Source: Pachyseris speciosa
Taxonomy: Eukaryota; Cnidaria; Anthozoa; Scleractinia; Pachyseridae
Assembly (NCBI GenBank): GCA_016490735.1
Contig: JAEMWC010000014.1
Location: 752,501-816,500 of the forward strand
DNA: 64,000 bases
Direction of reading: 5' to 3'
Part shown: positions 44,706-56,768 of the stretch, piece after piece
Layout: every line of letters starts with the position of its first letter
Numbering within the stretch: position 1 is the stretch's first letter
Position numbers and translations under genes: made by a program
Notes under the pieces: model-generated
The model's database searches: none
The model's input: the letters and a program-made list of their open reading frames with translations, nothing else
Told to the model about the DNA's origin: nothing

Positions 44706-47700
44706 ATGCCTCCAAGGCGATGTGTAGTTCAAGACTGCAATCAAGTAAGCGATAAAGAACTGGGAATTTCGATGCACACTTCTCCTGCAAGCGGCAGTGG
44801 ACGTGCCAAATGGAAGAGATTTGTGTGTCAACATAGAAATTTCTTCAATCCGAAGGGCACGTTTGGTGTATGCTCCTTGCATTTCACTAATGACTGTTTC
44901 ACTCGTGCAGTGCACATAAAAGGAACTGAGAGGCGTTTAAAGCCAGGTTCTGTCCCAACTATTTGGAAAAAAGCCACAGTTTCCCTCAGCGGAAGAAGTC
45001 GTCGACGGGTGAGTAAAATTTTCGCACAATCTGTGATTTCGCGTGTCTGTCACTTCTGACGGCTATGATATGCGCCATTCCTTGAACACACGCACATCTA
45101 AATCTGTTTTGGCAACTACTACAAAGGTGCTTTGCTTCGAGTCTGGTTGTTTTATGTTTACAAGCTGTCGGCATTTGCATGCCAATCTTTCATTGCCCCA
45201 CACATTTACCCAAATTGTGTATGCTTACTTTTACTGTGTTTACCACGTGCACCGGTTATCAGGATTATTCCTGATTAAGATTTTACCCAGTTCCACTTCT
45301 CAGCAGTACAATCAGTAATGTGCGAGGTATTTACTGATCACCAACGGGCATATATGATCATGAAGCAAGATGCTACTGAAATGCCATTTCTCTCAGCCAT
45401 CTCAAAAGCTGATGGCTATGTCAACAAAAAATCTTTGAGAACAATGAATTCCTGTCTGCAGGTCTGATCTCCAATTTTCTTTCAATGGTTTATTTCTGAT
45501 GACCTGAATTGAATTTCTAGATGTATCGATTCACAAGTTATTATCTTCCACTCCATATTTGTATAGAATTCTTATAGCTACACTGAAGAGGCAGAACGGT
45601 TACTGTAAATAAAATGAAATTCCTGCACTTGGGTTGAAACAAATGTTGTGTTTTGCAGGAAACAAAATTTAGGTGAATGAATATAGTATTAGTGCAATCT
45701 ATTGATTGTTATGCTGGCTAAATTTTAATGTTAGGTTATCTAACTGATAAAATATAAAACCTTTGCCTGACAGGTAATAAATGACATAATGGTAGACCAG
45801 GAGGCTGAAGTTGTTGAAATGGAGGAGAATGAGGTGCCTCCAGTTCAAGAAATGTTTCAGAGTGATGATGAGTTGCAAGGTGTTAGTCATGAAGTTCAGG
45901 CTTCTGATGTAGTTGAAACAACTGAGGTGATTCCGCTACAGGTGGATGACATGGCCAGCCAAGTAGTTTGTGTGCAGATTCAAGCAGCAAATGTGGTTCA
46001 GACAGAGGGTCCCAATGCAGAGGAAGTTGTCCAGGCAGCTTATCGTGAGAGGGTACAAACAGAGGTGGTGGGGCATGATGAGGTTATGCAGGTGGACGAA
46101 GTCACACAAGCAGACAATTTACTGGGGCTTTCTGACTCGGAGGTAGGTACACACTCATAATAACTATACAAGAATGACAGCATGATAAACTTAGAAAAGT
46201 ACAGTAATTTCTTTTGGTACACAAATTAGTAACAAACAATATTTTGTGATGAGCTGAAGTAATTCTACATGTATGATTGTCCACAATTTCCTTTTTAGAT
46301 GACTGAAAAAAAAAATACATGTGAAGTGTGCAATGCAATGAAGACCGAAATAAGCCAATTAAAGGGCAAGGTTACACGGTTGAAAAATAAACTGGCCACC
46401 AACCAACAGCAGTGGGTTGAAACCTTCAAAGAACTGCAAGAGCAGAATCGCTTGTGTATGGTGAATACTGGTAAGATTGCAGTGATGCTTGACACTATGA
46501 ACAATGTGACAATGATAACAGCACTTATGTGTCAACCCACTGTTACTATGGCTTAGTACTATTACCACATGAATGTCATGAATTCCTGTTCAATGTTGAA
46601 TTTCAACTAATAACTTTCTCATTTTCTTTTAATAATAAATTATTATTCTTTTTGTGTGTGTTTAGCTGTTCAAACTGATGACTATGTTGGAAATGAGCCA
46701 GATATTCCACCTGAAAACCTTGAAAGGTCAAAAGAACCACACACTGTCCACGATCAGGCAGAGGATGATGAAGAGTTGATTAATGGCCACAGTTGGTGCG
46801 ATGATCTGGATGACCCTACATGGAACCCCGAAAAAATCGATAGCGACTATCAACAAATTAAAGATGAAGATGACACCAGCAACACTCATGACAATCCAAG
46901 GTACACATTCACCAGATAATTGTTATAAATGACTCCTTGCAGTTAAAATGCAACTTGATGCCCCAGGCAATTTCTATGGCCACCTCACAAAAGGTAACTG
47001 CAAATTCCCAGTGGGCTGCGCCCATTGTCAACTATCACGAAATAGAAATCTTGTGCTCATAATCTAATTGTTTAATAGAAAACTTAAGATTTACAATATT
47101 TTCTATCTTCTAGGCTAGACATTGAAGGGAAGAATATTAGAGAAGAACCGAAGGGCATAGTGTTCTTGTCCAAGCCGCTGACCCTTTTTCAGTTCTGCCA
47201 CTTGTGCTTCTTTCCAAAGCCTCAAGTTGCTGTCACTCAAATGGGAACGATGTTAACCATTGAATCTGTGTGCAGCAACTGTGGTGAGACCCAGACTTGG
47301 AAGAGCCAGCCGGATCTTCTTGGCAAGTTTCCTGCAGGAAATCTGCTCTTAAGCTTTGCTGTGTTATCTGCTGGAGCATCAATAAGGAAGGTGCTTTTGG
47401 TGTTTCGGCATATGGGTATGTTGGTATATCATGAACCAGCATACTATTATCACCAAAGGCACCTCCTTATACCATCTGTGGTGGCTTTCTGGAGAAAGTA
47501 CCAAAAAAAGTTGTTAGAAAGGCTGAAAGACCAAGAAGTGGTGCTGGCTGGTGATGGCCGCCATGATAGCATGGGACATTCCGCAAAATATGGAACATAC
47601 ACCTTGTTTTGTTGTACCATTGGATTAATCATCCACATTGTACTTGTGCAGGTATGCCATTTTACATTTTGTGCTAAACTAAATATCACTACCAGTTTCA

Positions 47701-50700
47701 GGAACATATTGAACATAACTAGACCTTTTCACCAACATGAAAACCACTGTGGTTTTTTGGGGGTTAATGGCATTCAATTCAGAGGAGAGGATATGTAACC
47801 TGGGGTATCCTGTTATTGCAGCTATTAGACATATGGAATTTAAAGCGTAAGAAAGGTCTTGGTGTTTTGTCCTTATGAGAAGAGGGATGTCTCTAAGGAC
47901 TTGATTAAATGATTGAAAGTCATCTTCACCCAACCCCCCGGCCCAGCACCTGGTTCTCTTGAAAAACTATCATTTGTATTTTTCTTTTGTCTTGGAGACC
48001 CTCCCTTCTACCCGCCAAGAATTGCCCAGCCCCTCTGTTGGGCGGCGAAAGTGAAGCAGTATGAGGATTTTCTGAAATACATGTTTACACAATTTCTTTC
48101 CTTTTCCTTTAACCAAAATTCCATAATTCATTTTCTTCCATTAAAAATTGAATTGAATTGAATTCCATTTCATTGCTTTCAGGCTAATCAGGCAGGAAGC
48201 AGCTCGGCTATGGAGTTCTTAGCCTTTGAAAAGGCATTCACTTTCTTGCTGGGAACAGGGATGATAATTAAGTCATTTATCTCTGACCGACATACCTCAA
48301 TAGCAAAATGGATGAGGGAAGACTGCCCCAAGAAATGTCGTGACCTTGGGAAACCTGTTGTACAACACTTCTTCGACATTTGGCACATTGGAAAAAGTAA
48401 GTTACCTTTGCAAGCAGAATTGTCAGACGAGGTCAAAGTAAACTATAATTTACGTGTATCCTATAAAATTAATGTTATCTGTCATGGAAAGTTAACACCC
48501 TTTACCTGTCAAGTACTGCATACACTAAAAAGTTGATCATGTTTTATACATTACCTATTCACTTCATATTTTGTTTTCTATACAGATATGATAGCAAAAA
48601 CCATATCTGTGTATTGTATGATACAAAGGAAAGCCCACTGACACCCTGACAATTTCCACCTTTATAAAGATATCATTTTATCATCAAATCTTTTCCAGAA
48701 ATACAGAAGGTCTTGACAAAACTAAGCAAAGAGAAAGGATGCGAGATAATTGGCAGGTGGAAGAAAGCCTGTGTGAGGCACTTTTACTGGGCCGTCACAT
48801 CAACCCAAGAACATCTTGGAGAAGTCAAATTGGCAAAATTCCATGCCTTCCTTTCCCACATCCTAAACAAGCACAAAGATCTACCAAACAGATTATTCAA
48901 TGCTTGTGCCCATGGAAACATAACAAACCCACACATATGGATGAACAAAGGTATGACAGATCAGCCTATTTCCACTAGTTTTATTACTCCTGTATAGACC
49001 AAAATCCAAATTACCGGTAATGGCTAAACAATATACATTGATGTTCTAATACTTCTATGATGTGGCCCCTCTGAGGTACACTTTTTGATACAAGGTAAAA
49101 ATATAGCCTGACTATAACAGTGCTTCAAGAGGATTTTTACACAATTTTTATCTTTTGATTATAGTATCAGAGGCATATGAGAAGCTAAATACAGCCCTAA
49201 ACAAGACGACATTGACGAAGGCTATTAAAAAGGCCTCCTCATTAGAGCAGACCAGTTGCCTTGAGGGTTACCATTCAGTGGTGAACCAATTTGCACCCAA
49301 AATGTTTGCCTATTCATATCTTGGCATGCTTTGCAGGTACTTCCATTGTTACTCTATACAATGTAAATGGTACGAGGTTTTGCCCATTATTCAGGTCCAA
49401 CACATTTTACTGGATTGTTCTCACATATATATTTTGTGGCACATATTGGGCTTGTATGGTATAATCTCTTATTAAACACGTCTGTTGTCGCAGAAACCAG
49501 TCAGACACAACTCTAAAGAAATTATGCAACCAGTAGTTAATCTGTGATCACTGTTGAATAAAGTTGTATTGAATTATGTTCCACAGATCACAATCAATTT
49601 CAGTCAAGGTTGAAGGGAAAATTTAAATATTCTTTTGTTTATCCTCCTTGCTCTTTTGTTGATATACATATAGTGCAATTTGAAACAAGTCTCTGGTGTT
49701 AGGTTTGTTTAATTACTTAAATGTCTTTAACAGAACAATCATGGCTGCACTGCACTTCAATTACAACTTGAAGAGAGAGAGCAAAGTTGATGATGAGGGC
49801 CACCCTGTTCTTCATGTGTACTACCCTAAATTCAAAGAAGGGGAAGCAACAGTGAGAGAAGCCAGAGTGTCCTCAAACTATGGTACTTATAAATCTAAAT
49901 ACATAAATGTTCAAAAAAACTAACATGATGCTATTGCCAAGCCATGAACTATCCATACTACTAAAGATTGTTGTTTAAACAGATTATGTAGCCGACATAT
50001 ATGAAACCCTTACCACCACCCCAAGGGCAGAGCTGAAGTTACTGGAGCAAGAACTTAAGCAGGAGGTTCCTGAACCTATTCACAGCATGTTGGGTGAGAA
50101 GCAAGACAAGGAGGAGGCAATAACTAAATACAAGCAAAGAAAAACACTAGAGACAATAATTATTCCTCCTACATGTACAGGTATATACACCATTAAATTA
50201 AGACCAAATTGATTGCAAGGCTGGTACTACGGCAGAAGGGCAAAATTTATTGGTCAATATTTCAACTAGCAGAGCTAGTCTTCTTCAGGGCCAGTACTTG
50301 ATACAAGAAAAATAACGGCTCTAAAATTTGAATATAGATGATCATCTATATTCAAATTTTAGAGCCGTTATTTTTCTTGTATCAAGTACTGGCCCTGAAG
50401 AAGACTAGCTCTGCTAGTTGAAATATTGACCAATAAATTTTGCCCTTCTGCCGTAGTACCAGCCTTGCAATCAATTTGGTTTTACAACACTTAGAGTGAT
50501 GTCTGGTACGAGCATTTCTTGATCAAGAGATCCGGCAATAACAACCCAAGTAGTTTAATTATTCGTTGCGTGGTCTCCTGCATCCAAACGTTGTGTATTA
50601 AATTAAGGGTTGATGAAAAAGGGGAGACATTTTTTATACTTTAACTTGACTAATCAAGATTTTATGTAAGCATACAAGTAACAAAAACTAGTAATTCTAA

Positions 50701-50902
50701 AAAAATTTAGGTAGCAATCAATTTCACCAAAATCTGCTGCTATTGATGTATTTCTTTCTGGTTTGCTATGTCAGAGGAGGAGCTTCATCCAAGAGATGAG
50801 GAGAGGACAGCCAGTGGCAGGAGAATTCCACACTGTCTGAAATGTGGAAAGCCAAAGCAGGGTCACAAGAGAGGCCAATGTCCAGTAGAAAGCAATGAAT
50901 GA
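44706..50902 (+). CDS. Kolobok transposase with N-terminal THAP finger, 966 residues
   Basis: Twelve exons: 44706-45008, 45291-45461, 45774-46142, 46299-46470, 46666-46900, 47114-47651, 48183-48396, 48699-48950, 49165-49336, 49734-49882, 49983-50180, 50775-50902. They sum to 2901 nt, all GT-AG, phases agreeing at every joint, no internal stop. Residues 1-90 form a THAP zinc finger (CVVQDC ... CSLHF). Acidic and Gln-rich parts lie at about 159-281 and a coiled coil at about 282-340. The catalytic region has AGDGRHDSMGHSAKYGTY (Asp about 564), ISDRH (Asp about 631), FDIWHIGK, and LEGYHS (Glu about 785). A Cys/His cluster (CLKCGKPKQGHKRGQC) ends the protein. THAP fingers usually bind the transposon ends, and the DDE core cuts at TTAA. 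Family assigned by motifs and TTAA duplication. Confidence 0.88.
50203..50480. repeat. 278-bp perfect palindrome
   Basis: The two 139-base arms, meeting at 50341/50342 (GATGA|TCATC), are exact reverse complements as read by eye. The arms contain GAAGAAGACTAGCTCTGCTA and TTGAAATATTGACCAATAAA, which resemble the ends of Penelope-like elements. It lies in intron 11 of the Kolobok transposase gene. No loop is present. Confidence 0.95.
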
Positions 50903-51441
50903 TGTAAAAAAAAAAAAAGATTTTTTTAACTTTCTGTAGCAAGATGCTTTTATAATTTTAAAAAAGGGCTTCTCCCTGAATTTGGTTCTTTAGTTTCGGT
51001 TATTGTTATATGATGGAAGTTCAATAATCATCTGTTAGTCTAAGATTAAGATCTCTCATTAAAATTCCATGATGACAAAAGGAGAAAAATTTTATTGTCA
51101 ATTTGTTCACTTTGTTTGTTATACACAGCCAAGTCTTGAACTCAGACAGTGAAAATTAAAATTAATAATGGTAATGTATTGTTGTGTTTTTGTTTATTGC
51201 ATTACACTTAGACAGATTCTGTTTTGTTAATGTGTAGTCCCAGAAAAATTCTGTACTTCCCCATGGAAGGATTTCAATTTCCTTGGGACAGGGTGGTTGA
51301 AATGTATCAAGTGTAACTGGAATTTCCAAAAGGGGAAGTGAACTTTAAAAGAAATCCCTTCCGTTGGAGAGGTTTGAATATTTGGTGGAACAACACATGC
51401 ATTGGTCGGAGGTCTGACTCACAGTAAGGAACTATGAGCTT
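50903..51441. other. Space between the two convergent Kolobok genes
   Basis: AT-rich sequence with no coding signal; it should hold the 3' UTRs of both genes. An AATAAT-rich stretch near 51160-51200 and an A-run at 50906-50918 are present, but no certain poly(A) signal can be assigned. Confidence 0.5.
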
Positions 51442-53399
51442 CTAATCATCATCTTCAAAACCATGGTATTGCCCATTCTCGTCTGGGAATTGCTTTCTTA
51501 TTTTAGCATATGCACAACATGGTAGAGGATAGCGTCGTGAGCGGCCAATATGCTCCCAGAGTAGCCTGGTGAACTGCCGGTATGCCACTGATCTGAAGAA
51601 CCTAACAAAACAAGATTTGAAGAATAATTATAGGCAAGCATTTTGGTCCCTTTCTGCCTAAAATAACTAAAGTTTAAACGAGGAATGAAAGAAATAACAA
51701 AGAATACTAAACTGACTAATCCCCACAGTTGGATAGCCGAATGGTAGCTGGAGTATTCACTAAATACACCTGTAACTTACCCTGTAAGAGCCTTAAGTTC
51801 TTCACAAGGTACAGTAATGGCCCACGTATGAGAACCTGCATTTTTCGATGTAGCCTAAATAGGTTCTTATATAAATGTTACTTAAAGCAAATTTAGGCAC
51901 AGGCAGCCCAGACGTCAAATACGATTAATATGTGACATTCTGCTTTTAGCTGTTTATAAGACAATGTATGAGAATGCTTTGAAAAGTGCTCTAAATGCTA
52001 CATGTAGATATCAATTTAATAAAAGTGGCTTACCATATGTTTGCATAATGTGACGTATTAATCGTATTCGACATCTGGGCTGCATGTGATTTAGGCTACC
52101 AAGGTTCTTAAAATAGGTTCTTATATTTTCATATGAATTCCATCTGAATATACTATATATATTATAAATATCATCTCATAATAAAGTATAAATCATTTAT
52201 TTGTACCATAGAGCAATGCCTATAGGCAGTTCAGTGCAGGTACAGCATAATTATGTCCTTTACAAAACATAACAAAGAAACTCAGTAGAGTACATACTTG
52301 CAAGTACTTGGGGAATTATTTGAATGGCAAACACACTAGACATAGAACATGGTAATGTCAAGTTACTTTTAAATAGATGATCTTAATTCAGCAGTCTCTA
52401 CCTATGCACTTTTACAGCAACCCCACTAATAAGAACCTAACTTAAAATTTTAGGCTAAATAGGTTCTTATGTGGTGGGGCTTAAAATGAAAATTTTAGCC
52501 TAACATGTTCTTAAAACCCAGGTTCTTATACGTGGGCTATTACTGTATTTGTGTTTCTAAAAGGTAGTCAAAGTAACAATAATCAGTTGAAAATGGAAAT
52601 AATGATTATGCCTTGGTAGCTATAGTGCACTAAAAATCTGTATGCTTACATAAAAAGCTGGGGATCCCCTGTTGATGTATTCAGTGCAAAACAAATACTA
52701 GGTAACTTACTCTGCTTCCGTTCTTCGTCCTTGAGTGAACATTGTACGGTAGGATTTCCCAGACTTAGTCTTGAGACTTAAAGAAGCAATTTGCAAGACG
52801 TGATTGTTCAGGCAAACATCTTGAAATCCAGGATGAAGGGTGATACATCGACTTCGATCGCCATATTGCTCCATAACCTCACCACAACGATCGATCTCCT
52901 GACAGCATTGGCACTCTTCTGCTTTTGTGCTAAATTCAACCGAACAGTTGGAACAGGAGCACCTTGATAAAAAAAAAAATTGGCTTCAGGTTATACTAGA
53001 AAGCTAAAAAAACTGGCAACTACAGAGAATGTTTCTCAAAACCGTCATAGCAACCGAGTAAACACTCTGTAAACAAAACACGATACTGAAAACCAACATC
53101 CAAACTTACTACAAAACAGCGACAGGCTTCTTAAATAAACTTAAAATTCCAATTATCAGTTGTTCATCATACCATGCATCAACTGCTACTTCTTGAGTGA
53201 ATCTTTTCTGGTATTCCCGCTCTAAGTCAGCTTCTTGAGCCATTCTTGCATCCTGTTCCGCTGCTTCTTGTTCGGTGGCTAGGGGTTCCAAATCCTCATC
53301 ATATGGAACGAAGCCGCCAGTTTCAACTATTTCTTCATTGTAACTTTCTTCGAATTCACTTCCAGATGAACTGGAGGAAGAATTCGACGACGAATACAT
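51442..53399 (-). CDS. P2X7-tail-like zinc-binding protein, 212 residues, inside the Kolobok element
   Basis: Exons 53399-53173, 52962-52711 and 51601-51442 (639 nt) join with canonical sites and no stops. Exon 1 is serine- and acid-rich (a run of Ser at residues 3-12). Exon 2, starting at the split Trp codon, has WCSCSNCSVEF, ECQCCQEIDRC, then CITLHPGFQDVCLNNHVLQ. Exon 3 has SVAYRQFTRLLWEHIG, LPCCAYAKIRKQFP and GQYHGF before the stop. These match the cytoplasmic cysteine-rich 'ballast' domain of vertebrate P2X7 (its LP-x-CC ... IRKEFP ... GQY-x-GF end). There is no channel part. Role unknown; zinc binding is likely from the family. The 5' end faces the right terminal repeat. Confidence 0.88.
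51812..52545. mobile_element. Foldback MITE with TA target site in an intron of the P2X7-tail-like gene
   Basis: Inverted ends CAGTAATGGCCCACGTATGA and CAGTAATAGCCCACGTATAA (both followed by GAACCTG) are each preceded by TA (51810-51811, 52546-52547). Internal parts are inverted too: GACGTCAAATACGATTAATA against TATTAATCGTATTCGACATC, and many copies of AGGTTCTTAT. It sits wholly in intron 2, so the coding exons are untouched. Confidence 0.8.
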
Positions 53400-53462
53400 C
53401 TCCTAAACTGTGTTGCATTCCCTCTGTATTCTCTCTATGAACACACGAAGAGCGAGGCGAAT

Positions 53463-53554
53463 GTGCGCATATGACGTCACGTACGCACTTCTGAGTAAAT
53501 CCGCTTTTTAGTAATGTCGCCGGCTCACTTTTGCGGAATGAGTAATGGCGGACG
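53463..53554 (-). promoter_or_regulatory. Right subterminal promoter-like block
   Basis: On the minus strand CCGCCATTACT (about 151 bp from the right end) and GTGACGTCATATGCGCA (about 225 bp) precede the ATG at 53399. They mirror the left block, suggesting one ancestral inverted-repeat promoter at both ends. Confidence 0.6.
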
Positions 53555-53681
53555 GGTTTTTTGCGCTTTTCGACCCACTATTTCACAGCTTATTTTACTC
53601 GCATCGTTCTAAATTCTTGTACACTAAGTTTTTATGAACATATTGACTAAATTTACGTTGAAAAAGGCATAAAAGAAAGAC

Positions 53682-53705
53682 CGAAAATTTCGTCGTAGTA
53701 CCACT
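53682..53705 (-). repeat. Right terminal inverted repeat of the Kolobok element
   Basis: Reverse complement begins AGTGGTACTACGACG, matching the left end, and is followed by TTAA. Confidence 0.88.
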
Positions 53706-53709
53706 TTAA

Positions 53710-54073
53710 GGGGACGAATACAATAGTCGACGACCGTTCTTGGCGCGCTTTGTGAATTGAAAAGTAATATGGAGTATCGCAACGTGGACTTCAATGCTAA
53801 TAATTAACAATTATTCACCGAAGTGAAGGTAAATATCCACCACTTTCACCGACACTGAGGTGAATAATTGTTTTAGTATATGCCACACAAGCTGAACAAG
53901 AAATTCTGCGAGAATTAGAAGCGGCCTTTTTGACCATCCGAGCCGGATTAATGCACAGGATAAGTTCAAGTTGATCGTAATTCAATTTTTGTCACCTTTC
54001 AGTTGGCAGGACAGTCAATTCCTCACTCCGAATGATGCAGAATTTAAAATCCAACTGCGCGTGTAAGGAAGCT
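53710..54073. other. No recognisable gene
   Basis: Right flank of the Kolobok insertion. It contains a small imperfect inverted repeat (TTCACCGAAGTGAA and TTCACCGACACTGAGGTGAA) at about 53814-53866. Confidence 0.4.
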
Positions 54074-54156
54074 TTTGGTGGCCTAGTGGGTCAGTGCGCT
54101 CTTTTCGTACTACAATGACAGCTTAGGGTCGGTGGTTCAAGCCTCAACAGAGTGAA
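54074..54156 (+). repeat. tRNA-like segment, unit 1
   Basis: GGTGGCCTAGTGGGTCAGTG (A-box-like) and GGTCGGTGGTTCAAGCC (B-box-like) are spaced as in a tRNA. Stems pair poorly, and a T/C-rich tail follows. It is comparable in position to the segments at 55211 and 56689. Confidence 0.4.
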
Positions 54157-55210
54157 GTTTTTTTTTCTTTGATCTCTTTTTTTTTCTATTCCTTTTCACT
54201 TGTTTTTCTTTTTTCTTTTGTCAACGCTTAAACTGTAAACCTATTTTGCAATTTAACACGGAAAAGTACTCAACCGATTCTCTGGATATTCACTACGCGA
54301 GAAACCAAGGCCAGCCGAAGCTTGACAAAACACTGGCACTTCGATTTGTTTGACAATTTCAAAGAAAGCGAACAATTTGGTATAAATCTAAGTCTTCGAT
54401 CCGTTGACCAGTTTCTCGACGATAACCGATATCTCAATACTACCAAGGTATGTTCAAACAACGCCACGCAAAAGAGCTGTATTTCACTTCCGGTATTACA
54501 CCATCACTAGTACTTCCGGTATTGCACCATCACTAACTCGGTCAATATTTGTTTATCTTCAAAACCGGGTCACGAACAATCTCGTTACATGTAAAGTAAA
54601 TTCAGTGAAAGTTATGAACTTTATTTAAGATTTCATAGGGCTTATAAATTATTTTAAACGTTGTTACAATTTATCATTCCGGAAAAGAAACACAAATGCC
54701 CAAAGATTTTGTTTAAAACAAATGCATTGTGAAACGAAAATAACCATAAACAGGGCACAGTTTCAAAACTATAATATCTGTCCAATCAGAAGTGCCCGTT
54801 CCCACGAGTGAAACAGACAAGAAACATAACTTACACGCAATATCGGGAAAGCAAGCGTAATGCTACTCTTGGTGCCATTTAGTCAATTAAAGTTTATACT
54901 GTTTACATTATTACGCGAAGTTTAGATAAAACGACGCGAGCATCAAGAAAATAATTATAATCACGCAAAATAAAACCTGACACATTTCTTACCTTCATTC
55001 CATACCCAATCATCGTTGTTCTGAAATACTGCTCAAAACAAACGCTCTCAAATAAATATCTTTCGTTATGGGATGTACATTGGAGTAATTCAATTCTGAG
55101 AAAACATTTCTTTTCTCTGTAACCCTTGGGCATTGAAACGGATTTTAAAGAGACGATGCGTGACCAACCTAATGACTTTATTTACTACAAAATTCCCTAG
55201 TCACCGAAAG

Positions 55211-55284
55211 AGATGTCTCATTAGCGCAGTCGGATAAGGGGCCGAGTTAGGAATTGAAGGTCGCGAGTTCAAACTCGGAACCGG
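55211..55284 (+). repeat. tRNA-like segment, unit 2 (tRNA-Met-like)
   Basis: TCTCATTAGCGCAGTCGG and GAAGGTCGCGAGTTCAAACT resemble the A and B boxes of elongator tRNA-Met as I recall it. The anticodon arm is degenerate, so this is probably a tRNA-derived repeat. Confidence 0.5.
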
Positions 55285-56688
55285 TATTATTAAATTATTT
55301 CTTTACTTATATCATTGTTTCTTCCTCTGACCGAGAGGGGCAGAGGAAGAAAAATCGTCGCTAAGCGACGGCCGCTTAAAAAAGGGTAATGCAAGAAGCG
55401 GCTCGTCGCCATAGCGACGGCCGCTTAAAAATGGTGAACCGATTCTCTGGATATTCACTACTCGAAATACCAACGCCAATTTCCGAATTTGAAATTTGAA
55501 AGAAAGCGAAGAATTTGGTATAAACCGGCGTCTAGATCCGTTGACCAGTTTCTCGAAGATAACCGAAAAAGAAAAGCTACACGCGTTGTTGGTTTGACTT
55601 CCGGTATTGCACCATCACTAGTACTTAGTCCACCACTCGGTCAATACTTGTTTAGCATCAAAACCCGGGTCAGGAAACGCTCTAATAAATTCGGTTCCTA
55701 TAAGAGGTACGTTGGAGGAATTCAATTCTGACTAAACATTTCTTTTAGAAAGGCTTTCGCGATTTCTTACTCTGACCCCTAAATAAATATTTTTGTTCAA
55801 GAGCCTTTCAATTTGCGTGAATTAGTCGACCGTGAACTAACATCGCTTCGTATTCTATGGCCCCTTCTTTTTCTTAACAATAGCGAACAGTTTAATCTTG
55901 AAATTCACAATAGTTTGCTCTCTCTTGTGGTGTAAATGTTAATCCCTAACAAGAAAATACAACGTGAGTACGATACTTTACTTCAAGTTCGGGTAAAGTT
56001 GTATACCAACCTGTATGCCGGAAACGCATTTAAAGCCGTGGTCGTATGCTAAAATTGCTACTCACTCGTAGAGAAATGGCAGTTTTATTTTACGGTCAAC
56101 GCAAAAATGGTTTCGGAATTCGAATAGCACAAAGATATAAAAATTATTGTAAAGCGATAAGTATAAAGCGAGATACAAATTTTTATGCACCCAACAAATT
56201 TCACTGAAAAATTTAATGAGATGTTGGAGATTACGCTAATTTTAACACGTCCAAAAATAACTCGTTTTGAATATTTAATAAGCTGTTTGCGGTTTAGCTA
56301 CGCATGAAAGTATAAAAGTGAGCTAATTCGTAACGAATTGTTACACCTGAAGAATATAACAGGTAAAAAAATGTTATGTATCTGTCTAACGTGTATTCGG
56401 CGTTAAACAAAATTATCTTTGAAGATCTTTAATATTCTTTGCGTGTTTTGTGCGGTTTGGTTTATCAAGCTATAACTTAACTTTTCTTGCGATTCAGTTA
56501 AACCTTTTCAATATGTTGCTGAAAACCGATCAAAAGAAACGCTTTCAATTAAATTCCGTTGCTATGAAATGTATATTGAAGTAATTCAATTCCGGCTAAA
56601 CATTTCTTTTGCAAAGGCTGTAACGATTCGTGACTTTGGTGACCACTCACGTTAATTATTACAAAATTCTCTAGTGAAGATAACTGAT

Positions 56689-56768
56689 GAGCAAGTGGCG
56701 CAATCGGATAAGGTGCAGACTATGGGCGATGAGATCTGAGGGTCGCGCGTTCCAAGTACTGTCACCGG
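56689..56768 (+). repeat. tRNA-like segment, unit 3
   Basis: GAGCAAGTGGCGCAATCGGATAAGG and GAGGGTCGCGCGTTCCAAGT carry A- and B-box-like sequence. The element is flanked by the same sequences as unit 2 (ACAAAATTCTCTAGT upstream; CATTGTTTCTTCCTCTG downstream). Confidence 0.5.

Larger units (their letters stand above)
44384..53705 (+). mobile_element. Complete Kolobok DNA transposon, 9.3 kb, two genes
   Basis: The ends are inverted copies starting AGTGGTACTACGACCAAAAT (left) and AGTGGTACTACGACGAAAT (right). Each is flanked by TTAA (44380-44383 and 53706-53709), the target site typical of Kolobok. Inside are a plus-strand THAP/DDE transposase gene (44706-50902) and a minus-strand P2X7-tail-like gene (51442-53399), pointing toward each other. 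A 278-bp palindrome (50203-50480) and a 734-bp MITE (51812-52545) are nested in introns. Both genes are open across all splice junctions, so the element may be recent and autonomous. Confidence 0.9.

Noticed and set aside
44694..44915. Minus-strand frame opposite the THAP exon
   Set aside because: It mirrors the THAP coding strand and has no motif of its own.
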